A stretch of 8,188 bases of DNA, from assembly GCA_016928605.1 (NCBI GenBank), contig JAFGKN010000210.1:1-8188 (forward strand), in the 5' to 3' direction. Source of the stretch: Planctomycetota bacterium. Its GTDB lineage: Bacteria; Planctomycetota; UBA8108. Positions 1 to 5,143 of this stretch are shown here, piece after piece (position 1 is the stretch's first letter; each line of letters begins with the position of its first letter). The translations under genes were made by a program, and so were the position numbers. The notes below the pieces were generated by a model. The model was not told where the DNA came from. It made no database searches and was given only the letters and a program-made list of their open reading frames with translations.

Positions 1-207
1 ATCCGCGACTCGGGATCCTCCAGACCGCTATGGCCGCCCCGGCGATCTTCGCATTGCCACGCCCTCCCGCCGATGCAGCGGCCCGGACTCGGGCCTTCTG
101 GCCTTCTCACTGGCCGAATCACTCCCTCAGGCCGCCCGTCCGCGAATTGCGCTCCTCGAGACCGCCGTGCCCCCTGGACATGCGTCCGGGCCGCAGCCGA
201 GCTCGCC
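1..207. other. Region downstream of spoVG with no recognisable gene
   Basis: No protein family is recognisable here in any frame. On the minus strand a frame opens at a GTG at 122-120, preceded directly by GAGGGA, and stays open to the window edge for about 40 codons. Its translation, rich in Arg, Gly and Pro, resembles nothing I know, so it is not called as a gene. A perfect 6-bp hairpin lies at 80-95 (GGCCCG, loop GACT, CGGGCC), and an 8-bp unit GGCCTTCT is tandemly duplicated at 92-107. Neither strand has the T-run of an intrinsic terminator after the hairpin. In other genomes the gene after spoVG is often glmU or prs, but neither start is visible. Confidence 0.4.
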
Positions 208-1182
208 TCAGGAGAAGAGGCCGGCGCCGAAGTTGTCCTCTGGCTCGGTGTCCACTTCCTCGACACGGGACCGCGGCTTGCGGTGGAGCGGGTCGTCGGC
301 TCCGGGCCGCGGCGCCATGGAATCGCCGCGATGCGGCATGACCCTCTGCATCGGATCGTGCGCGCGGGGATCGGCCCGGCGCGGCGAGCCCGCGACCTCC
401 CGCGGGAAACGGACATCGTCCAAGGCGCGCGAGCGGTCACCGGGGTCGCGGACCAGACGGCTCCTCAGGCGCACCTCGCGGACGCGATGGCCTCCGAAGA
501 GCCTCGATCCCTCCTCGTCGGGCTCCTCCGCCATGCCGCCGCGGCCGCTCGCATCGAGGGACGCGGCAGCCCCCGCGCCCTCAGGTACACCCGGCGAGCG
601 ACCAGCCATCGGCGCCATCGTCTCTCCGCGGCCCTCGTCCGCCCCCGCAGCGCCGAGAAGCGCAGCGGCCTGGCCGGCAGGATGCTCGCCTCCCGGCGAG
701 ACCGCGCGCAGGGAGTCGTCTCCGCCATCGCCGGTGAAGTCCGACGCGGCGACGCCGAGATCGTCGTAGTCGTAATCGTCCATGTCCGGCGGCTGGTAGC
801 CGGGCTGCTGGGATCGATCGAGCTCGTCGTGATACGATTCGAGAACCCTGCGCTGGATGATCTCGCGGCATCTCGAATTGATCGGATGCGCGATGTCGGC
901 GTGGAGCTTCGTCCGGCCGTCCGATCCCGCTGGCGGACGCTCCCGATCCAGGCGCATTCCGCACTCGTTGCAGTACGAAGCGCGCTGGTGATTCTTCCCG
1001 CCGCAGCCGGGGCAACGGCTCATCAGCTTGCGGCTAGGCATGGCGACGAAGGCCCCCTTCGCGCCCTCTATGATCTTCAGGTCCCGGACGACGAAGTCAT
1101 CGTCGATGGTGATGCTGCAGAAAGCCCGGAGCTTGTCGTGGCCGGGATGCACCAGCTTGACGCGCACCTCAGTTATGTTCAC
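208..1182 (-). CDS. spoVG: SpoVG-family nucleic-acid-binding regulator with inserted zinc ribbon and long C-terminal tail
   Basis: SpoVG proteins are small DNA/RNA-binding regulators, named for septation and sporulation control in Bacillus. Residues 1-52 match the family N-half (MNITEVRVKL, FCSITIDDDFVVRDLKIIEG, FVAMPSRK). Residues 95-122 match the C-half (ADIAHPINSRCREIIQ). Between them, about residues 54-78, sits an inserted ribbon with Cys57, Cys60, Cys71 and Cys74 in a CxxC-x10-CxxC pattern, probably binding zinc. After QQPGY (126-130) comes an acidic stretch (MDDYDYDD), then about 180 low-complexity residues rich in Gly, Ala, Arg and Asp, ending EPEDNFGAGLFS. The product is 324 aa; classical SpoVG is about 95. 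The tail keeps codon use like its neighbours and no frameshift is evident. The GTG start has a strong AAAGGAG 8 nt upstream. The gene follows ispE, a known linkage. Family assignment is firm; the target and the tail's role are unknown. Confidence 0.93.
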   Translation of the reverse strand: MNITEVRVKLVHPGHDKLRAFCSITIDDDFVVRDLKIIEGAKGAFVAMPSRKLMSRCPGCGGKNHQRASYCNECGMRLDRERPPAGSDGRTKLHADIAHPINSRCREIIQRRVLESYHDELDRSQQPGYQPPDMDDYDYDDLGVAASDFTGDGGDDSLRAVSPGGEHPAGQAAALLGAAGADEGRGETMAPMAGRSPGVPEGAGAAASLDASGRGGMAEEPDEEGSRLFGGHRVREVRLRSRLVRDPGDRSRALDDVRFPREVAGSPRRADPRAHDPMQRVMPHRGDSMAPRPGADDPLHRKPRSRVEEVDTEPEDNFGAGLFS

Positions 1183-1190
1183 CGCTCAGG

Positions 1191-1197
1191 CTCCTTT
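1191..1197 (-). promoter_or_regulatory. Shine-Dalgarno of spoVG
   Basis: AAAGGAG read on the minus strand, 8 nt before the GTG at 1182. It is the strongest ribosome binding site in the window and fixes the GTG as the start, which matches the usual first residues of SpoVG. Confidence 0.85.
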
Positions 1198-1268
1198 CAC
1201 CGCCGAGGAGGGTCGTCACCGGTAGGAGACTGCCGCCGCGCGCGAGCGTTGCTCCCCTCTCTTCACTT

Positions 1269-1305
1269 GAGACCCTCGCGGGCTGCGAGCGGGACGAACG
1301 GTCTC
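1269..1305. other. Nested hairpin in the ispE-spoVG gap
   Basis: Outer arms GAGACC (1269-1274) and GGTCTC (1300-1305) enclose inner arms CTCGC (1275-1279) and GCGAG (1285-1289). Neither strand shows a T-run after the structure, so it is not a classical intrinsic terminator. It lies within the spoVG leader if transcription continues from ispE, and could be a processing, attenuation or factor-assisted termination structure. That role is inference. Confidence 0.45.
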
Positions 1306-1319
1306 GGGAGCTGATCCGG

Positions 1320-1343
1320 CTCGCGCACCACCCGTCGCGCGAG
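1320..1343. other. 7-bp hairpin in the ispE-spoVG gap
   Basis: Perfect inverted repeat CTCGCGC (1320-1326) and GCGCGAG (1337-1343) with a 10-nt loop. It lies just upstream, in the minus-strand sense, of the nested hairpin at 1269-1305. Together they make the 276-bp ispE-spoVG gap the most structured part of the minus-strand cluster. No coding sequence or convincing promoter was found in this gap. Confidence 0.4.
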
Positions 1344-1458
1344 AGGCCAGAGCCACCATCGAGCTCTCCGATCCCGAAATCAAATCACGCGAGGCGAGGC
1401 CAGGAGAGGCTGGAGAAGCCCTTCCGTGAGGTCTTCCACACCAGGTCGAGAGGCCCTC

Positions 1459-2427
1459 TCATCGACGCCTCGCAGATCCATCCCGATCCGTCCACCGCAG
1501 GCCGGGAAGACTCTGCACGCCAAAAACTCGAACCCTGACATTCTCTCCGAGCTGAGCCCTCAACCGATCGGTCAGCCTGGCGGCCTCTTGCGCGCTCCGG
1601 CAGAGCCCGAAGAGCGCAGATCCGCTCCCTGTCATCCGAACCGAGAGGAACGGCTCTTGTCTCATCCGGGATGCGATCTCTTCCAGCTCCGGAAACAGCC
1701 GGTAGGCGGCCATCTCGAGATCGTTGGAAAAGACAGCTCCCTTCGCCGACAGCTCGAGGAGATCGACAGGCGCAATGCTATCTATCACCGATGTTTGTGT
1801 CAAGGCGATTCCTCTGGGGCGCAGGCGATCGAGGGCCGCGTAGACCTGCGGCGTCGGCACGTGGATCGCCGGCGCGAGGATGGCGTAGTGGAGCGGCTCG
1901 GCGGCGTCGAAGAGATCGTGGAGAGGGGTCACGAGCTCGCCGCGGCCGCGACAGCGCGCCGTGCCGCCGAAGAGGAAGAACGGCACATCCGATCCGAGGC
2001 GCGCCCCGAGCGCGACGAGGTCGTCGCGCGTGGCCCCGATGCCCCAGATCCGATTCAGGCTGACGAGCGTCGCGGCGGCATCGCTCGATCCACCGCCGAG
2101 CCCGGAGCCGAAGGGGATGTGCTTGCAGAGCGAGATCCTGACCCCGCCGCACTCCTTTCCCCTCGCGCGGCCGAGATCCCGCAGGAGCACCGCCGCCCGG
2201 TAGACGAGGTTTCTCTCCGCCTCGGCGATGCCATCCTCGACGAGGGAGATCTCGTCGCCGGCGGCCGGCGCGAAGCGGATCTCGTCGTAGAGGCTGACGG
2301 CCTGGAAGATGCTGTCGATGTCGTGGTAGCCATCGGCGCGCGGCGGGCTGACGGAGAGATGCAGGTTGAGCTTGGCGGGAGCGCGCGCGAGAAGCCCTTC
2401 CTCCGTGGTCTCGATCTCCATTCCCAT
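1459..2427 (-). CDS. ispE: 4-diphosphocytidyl-2-C-methyl-D-erythritol kinase (IspE)
   Basis: IspE is the cytoplasmic GHMP-superfamily kinase that phosphorylates the 2-hydroxyl of CDP-methylerythritol in the non-mevalonate (MEP) pathway to IPP and DMAPP. Visible signatures are APAKLNL with the catalytic-site Lys19, RADGYHDIDSIFQ with the substrate-contacting His35, the ATP loop PFGSGLGGGSSDAA (105-118), GSDVPFF with catalytic Asp147, and the C-terminal GHMP motif MTGSGSALFG (265-274). The 322-aa product is slightly longer than the usual 280-300. ATG at 2427 is chosen because GAGGA lies 5 nt upstream; a longer frame from ATG at 2529 would add 34 arginine-rich residues unlike the family. The last 20 or so residues are basic and not conserved. 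It probably shares a transcript with pssA, folK and panC, and precedes spoVG. Confidence 0.96.
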   Translation of the reverse strand: MGMEIETTEEGLLARAPAKLNLHLSVSPPRADGYHDIDSIFQAVSLYDEIRFAPAAGDEISLVEDGIAEAERNLVYRAAVLLRDLGRARGKECGGVRISLCKHIPFGSGLGGGSSDAAATLVSLNRIWGIGATRDDLVALGARLGSDVPFFLFGGTARCRGRGELVTPLHDLFDAAEPLHYAILAPAIHVPTPQVYAALDRLRPRGIALTQTSVIDSIAPVDLLELSAKGAVFSNDLEMAAYRLFPELEEIASRMRQEPFLSVRMTGSGSALFGLCRSAQEAARLTDRLRAQLGENVRVRVFGVQSLPGLRWTDRDGSARRR

Positions 2428-2452
2428 CGGTATCCTCGTGAAGGCGCCTCGC

Positions 2453-2557
2453 TTACCGCAGAGGAAGACTGAGACCAGCCGCTCGACGCCGCCGGCGCGC
2501 GCGCCACGCCTCGTTCGCCGCGTTGACATCCAGCCTCTCGCGCGACATCCGCATCAT
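2453..2557 (-). CDS. Possible small arginine-rich ORF between panC and ispE (34 aa)
   Basis: This frame starts at an ATG at 2557 whose last bases form the panC stop (ATGA overlap) and ends at TAA 26 nt before the ispE ATG. The translation begins MMRMSRERLDVNAANEAW and continues with a run of Arg (RARRRRR) to a short hydrophobic end. A GAGG sits 7 nt before the first ATG. No family is recognised. It may be a real small basic protein, a translational relay that couples panC to ispE, or chance reading of GC-rich spacer. Chance is quite possible, because arginine runs arise easily at this base composition. Confidence 0.3.
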   Translation of the reverse strand: MMRMSRERLDVNAANEAWRARRRRRAAGLSLPLR

Positions 2558-3420
2558 GGCCTCGCCTCGATCCACTCGCTGTCGATGAGGCGGACGGAGC
2601 CGATGTATCCGGCCACCGCCACGAGGACACCTCTCTCGCCCCACTCGATGCGCCCGCCGCCGAAGCGCTCCAGCGTGGCGGCGTCGACGATCTCCGCGTA
2701 CTCTGTGCGGAACAGAGGCTCGCTCCCGAGCTGCTGCTCGAGCGCTGCGAGCAAGACCTGGATCCGATCCTCGCCTGCCTCGATCGCGCGCCGCGCAGCC
2801 TCCAGCGCGCGGTGGACCACGCAGGCCGCCTCGCGCTCCCCCGCCGAGAGACGGCGGTTGCGCGAGCTGATGGCGAGCCCGCTCGCCTCGCGCACCGTCG
2901 GGCAGAGGCGGATCTCCACGCCGAGTGAGAGGTCTCTCGCCATCCGCCGCACGACCGCGGCCTGCTGGTAGTCCTTCAGGCCGAAGTACGCGCGATGCGG
3001 GCGGATGATGCTGAAGAGCTGCGCGACCACCGTCGTCACCCCGCGGAAATGTCCGGGCCGGAACGCTCCGCAGAGGGGCCGCGTCAGGATCTCGACATCC
3101 ACCCAGCTCTGGAAACCGTCGGGCAGGAGGTCCGCGGCGCGTCCGAGGTAGACGAGGTCCGCGCGCTCGCGGCGCAGTGCGGCCAGATCCTCCTCTTCCG
3201 ACGCCGGATACTTCTCGAGATCCTCGGCCGAATGGAACTGCGTCGGATTGAGGTAGACGCTCGCGATCACTTTCTCGCACTCCGAGCGCGCCCTCCGCAA
3301 GAGGGAGTGATGGCCTTCGTGAAGCCCTCCCAGCGTGGGGACGAAGCCGGTGGAGAGGCCCGCCGTCCGGTACGCGCGCGCCCAGCGCGCGGCCTCCTCG
3401 CTGCTGCGCGTCACGATCAA
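2554..3420 (-). CDS. panC: Pantothenate synthetase (PanC)
   Basis: PanC is the cytoplasmic ligase that joins pantoate and beta-alanine with ATP to give pantothenate, the coenzyme A precursor. Visible motifs are GFVPTLGGLHEGHHSL, containing the HIGH-type HEGH at 34-37 (Leu30 replaces the usual Met of PTMGALHEGH), LNPTQF (58-62), RPGHFRGVTTVV (121-132), FGLKDYQQ (146-153), and VREASGLAISSRN (176-188), whose SSRN is the KMSK-type loop. The C-terminal dimerisation domain follows. I place the start at TTG 3420, giving 288 aa, normal for the family. GAGGAGG lies 6 nt upstream, and the first residues (MIVTRSSEEA) align with PanC starts. A GTG at 3465 would add 15 unconserved residues and has GGAGGA abutting it with no spacer. 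The TTG overlaps the folK TGA as TTGA, implying translational coupling. panD is not present in this window. Confidence 0.96.
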   Translation of the reverse strand: MIVTRSSEEAARWARAYRTAGLSTGFVPTLGGLHEGHHSLLRRARSECEKVIASVYLNPTQFHSAEDLEKYPASEEEDLAALRRERADLVYLGRAADLLPDGFQSWVDVEILTRPLCGAFRPGHFRGVTTVVAQLFSIIRPHRAYFGLKDYQQAAVVRRMARDLSLGVEIRLCPTVREASGLAISSRNRRLSAGEREAACVVHRALEAARRAIEAGEDRIQVLLAALEQQLGSEPLFRTEYAEIVDAATLERFGGGRIEWGERGVLVAVAGYIGSVRLIDSEWIEARP

Positions 3421-3905
3421 GCGAGGCCTCCTCGCCGGCTCTGCCGGCTCGCTGCGCCGAGGCACTCCTCCCAGTGCTCGCGGAACGTCCTGCCCGTCGC
3501 GGGATGGATCCCGTCAGGCGCCACCTCCGCCAGGGGCTCGAGAACGAACGGTCGCTCGGTGATCCGGGGATGCGGGACGCGCAGCCGCTCGTCATCGATC
3601 AGCATCTGGCCGTAGGTGAGCATGTCGATGTCGATCGTCCGCGGTCCGTGGTGAATGGTGCGGACTCTTCCCAGCTCCTCCTCGACGCTCTGCAGGTGCG
3701 CGAGCAGCTCCCACGGATCGAGCGTCGTCACCAGCTCTCCGGCGCCGTTGAGGTACTTGCCCTGCGGCGGCCCCCCCACCGGCTCGGTCTCCCTCCAGCG
3801 GGAGATCCGCCTCCAGCGGACCGCGGGATGCCGCGCGACGAGGCGGACCGCCGCCTCCAGCTGGGCCTCTCGGTCGCCGAGATTGGATCCGAGGCCGACC
3901 AGCAC
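3417..3905 (-). CDS. folK: 2-amino-4-hydroxy-6-hydroxymethyldihydropteridine pyrophosphokinase (FolK/HPPK)
   Basis: HPPK transfers pyrophosphate from ATP to 6-hydroxymethyl-dihydropterin, the step before dihydropteroate synthase in folate synthesis. Family hallmarks are GLGSNLGDRE near the N-terminus, ETEPVGGPPQGKYLNGAGEL (39-58), GPRTIDIDMLTYG (87-99), in which Asp92 and Asp94 correspond to the Mg-binding pair, and VPHPRITERPFVLEPL (110-125). The start is ambiguous. A frame opens at ATG 3956, overlapping the pssA stop but without a visible Shine-Dalgarno. GTG at 3905 has GGAGG 7 nt upstream and gives MLVGLGSN, exactly where the family normally begins, so it is preferred (162 aa); GTG 3908 is a near equivalent. 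It lies 37 nt after pssA and overlaps panC by 4 nt. Confidence 0.95.
   Translation of the reverse strand: MLVGLGSNLGDREAQLEAAVRLVARHPAVRWRRISRWRETEPVGGPPQGKYLNGAGELVTTLDPWELLAHLQSVEEELGRVRTIHHGPRTIDIDMLTYGQMLIDDERLRVPHPRITERPFVLEPLAEVAPDGIHPATGRTFREHWEECLGAASRQSRRGGLA
3427..3433 (-). promoter_or_regulatory. Shine-Dalgarno that selects the TTG start of panC
   Basis: GAGGAGG on the minus strand, inside the last codons of folK and 6 nt before TTG 3420. It supports a rare TTG start over the upstream GTG at 3465. Confidence 0.75.
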
Positions 3906-3910
3906 CACGA

Positions 3911-3920
3911 CTCCTCCCTC
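3911..3920 (-). promoter_or_regulatory. Shine-Dalgarno that selects the GTG start of folK
   Basis: GAGGGAGGAG on the minus strand; its GGAGG core (3917-3913) lies 7 nt from GTG 3905 and 4 nt from GTG 3908. It favours the shorter FolK protein over the ATG frames at 3956 and 3935. Confidence 0.65.
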
Positions 3921-3942
3921 GCCGGGAGGACGCATCGCAGGG

Positions 3943-4797
3943 TCAGACGTCTGCATCGGAGACCGATCGCTTCAAAGCGGGCCAGAAGTACTGCAACGCG
4001 GTCAGCACGGGAGTCCAGACCAGGTAGCCGAGAAACGCGATCGGGAGGACGATCTCCGGGGCCATGGCGAGGAGCACGGCGCCGAAGATGAGATAGGCGA
4101 GGGAATCGAAGGACTGCCGCCGGAGAAGCTTGCTGCCGATGTGATCGAACCGCAGGCGGCTCGAGACCATCGTGAAACCGAGGAGCAGGCAGAGGCAGGG
4201 CAGGATCACGGTGAGGTAATGCTCGACGAAACCCTGCAATGCCACGACGTCGAAGAGATCCAGCTTCTGCAGGAAGAGGAGCTCCCTCGTCCGGAAGTCC
4301 ACGATGTACCGCTGGAAGATCACGAGCGAGGCGATGCAGCCCGCGGCGGCCGGCGTCGGCAGCCCCTTGAAAGCGAGGTGGGCGCTCTCGTCGGGCGTGT
4401 TCTCCACGTTGAAGCGGGCGAGGCGCAGCAGGGCTCCGAGGAAATAAGCCAGGCAGAAGAACCAGACGAACTTCTGCCAGAGGAGCTCGAGGCCGATGTT
4501 GAGCCGGAGGACCATGACCGCGGGTACGATGCCGAAGGTCAGGAGGTCGCAGAAGGAGTCGAGCTGGGCTCCCAGCTGCGAGTCTCCCTTCGAGAGCCGC
4601 GCGATCTTGCCATCGAAGACATCGAACACCATGCCGAGGAGCACCAGGTACGCGGCGTTCTTGAAGTGCTCGGTGTTGGCGAGGGTCCCGTCCTCCAGAA
4701 GCCCCACCTTGCCGAGCTGGACGAGGGCGGCGAACCCGCAGATGCCGTTGCCGATGGTCAGCAGGTTGGGCAGCAGAGCGCTGCGGTTGATCTCCAT
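3943..4797 (-). CDS. pssA: CDP-diacylglycerol-serine O-phosphatidyltransferase (PssA), CDP-alcohol type
   Basis: This integral-membrane enzyme makes phosphatidylserine, the precursor of phosphatidylethanolamine, from CDP-diacylglycerol and serine. The complete CDP-alcohol phosphotransferase motif is visible: D59-x2-D62-G63-x2-A66-R67-x8-G76-x3-D80-x3-D84. It is preceded by the typical PssA opening LPNLLTIGNGICGFAAL (9-25). Several further hydrophobic segments follow, roughly 85-97, 110-126, 148-162, 192-211 and 233-262. The product is 284 aa; the soluble loop 165-190 and charged tail look normal. ATG 4797 is chosen, with GAGG 6 nt upstream; TTG 4809 is an alternative adding four residues. It is the first gene of the minus-strand operon and diverges from eno. 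The decarboxylase gene psd, often adjacent, is not in the window. Confidence 0.94.
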   Translation of the reverse strand: MEINRSALLPNLLTIGNGICGFAALVQLGKVGLLEDGTLANTEHFKNAAYLVLLGMVFDVFDGKIARLSKGDSQLGAQLDSFCDLLTFGIVPAVMVLRLNIGLELLWQKFVWFFCLAYFLGALLRLARFNVENTPDESAHLAFKGLPTPAAAGCIASLVIFQRYIVDFRTRELLFLQKLDLFDVVALQGFVEHYLTVILPCLCLLLGFTMVSSRLRFDHIGSKLLRRQSFDSLAYLIFGAVLLAMAPEIVLPIAFLGYLVWTPVLTALQYFWPALKRSVSDADV

Positions 4798-4850
4798 CTC
4801 GAGCCTCAAAAGGAAAGCGAAACGGCCTGGATGCTACTCGACCGCCCCGC

Positions 4851-4859
4851 AAAATACCA
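4851..4859 (-). promoter_or_regulatory. Possible extended -10 promoter for the pssA operon
   Basis: Minus-strand TGG followed by TATTTT (4856-4851) matches an extended -10 element (TGn before the hexamer), about 55 nt upstream of the pssA ATG. No good -35 hexamer is present at 16-18 nt spacing. It is the only AT-rich island in this part of the gap, which makes it the best promoter candidate, but the evidence is a short match only. Confidence 0.4.
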
Positions 4860-4924
4860 CGAGAGGGCAGCTCCCGATCGGACGATCTCCGCCGCCCGCA
4901 GCAGACGCCCCGGCGGGCTGGTAA

Positions 4925-5037
4925 CCGTTCAGGGGTCCTCACGGCGCCCCGCTCCAGGTTCGCGTCGCCGGCGTCGCTCGCGGATCAGCCTCCAGGCGGT
5001 GGCTTTCCCGGGAACGCGCATCCCGAGGCCTGAACGG
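4925..5037. repeat. Spaced 9-bp inverted repeat in the divergent promoter region
   Basis: CCGTTCAGG at 4925-4933 is exactly matched in reverse complement by CCTGAACGG at 5029-5037, 95 bp apart. The arms flank the GC-rich centre of the gap. They could be two oppositely oriented protein-binding sites or the base of a large RNA/DNA hairpin. One such 9-bp pair in a gap of this size can arise by chance, so confidence in function is modest; the sequence match itself is certain. Confidence 0.45.
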
Positions 5038-5057
5038 GCGCGCGGGCCGTATTCCTC

Positions 5058-5086
5058 TTGACTCGGCCGGAGCGCTTCGCTACAAG
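5058..5086 (+). promoter_or_regulatory. Sigma-70-type promoter of eno
   Basis: TTGACT (5058-5063) matches 5 of 6 bases of the -35 consensus, and TACAAG (5081-5086) matches 4 of 6 of the -10, with an ideal 17-nt spacer. Transcription would begin near 5093, giving a leader of about 50 nt before ATG 5144. This also argues against the in-frame TTG at 5096 as the start of enolase, because it would lie at the very 5' end of the RNA. Confidence 0.6.
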
Positions 5087-5143
5087 CCGAAGCTGTTGGA
5101 TTGCGAGCCAGACAGACTCATAGAGCACCGGGGAATCACGAGG

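Larger units (their letters stand above)
4798..5143. other. Divergent pssA-eno intergenic region
   Basis: This 346-bp gap separates two divergent gene sets and holds no convincing coding sequence. Its two ends carry a promoter candidate for each side (4851-4859 minus, 5058-5086 plus). The GC-rich middle, about 4860-5050, contains a 9-bp inverted repeat (4925-4933 and 5029-5037). No riboswitch or RNA gene was recognised. Confidence 0.6.

Noticed and set aside
73..1314. 413-codon plus-strand frame opposite spoVG
   Set aside because: It is the antisense shadow of spoVG; the minus-strand frame carries clear SpoVG motifs and a strong ribosome site, while this frame resembles nothing.
1355..1383. 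Sigma-70 promoter for spoVG (TTGATT, 17 nt, GATGGT)
   Set aside because: The -35 is fair, but the -10 matches only 3 of 6 bases, too weak to list as a feature.
1399..1458. 19-codon minus-strand ORF just after ispE
   Set aside because: It has no ribosome binding site, is very short and carries no recognisable sequence.
3655..5061. 468-codon plus-strand frame across folK and pssA
   Set aside because: It is antisense to two well-recognised genes; its Glu/His-rich translation is typical of GC-rich shadow frames.
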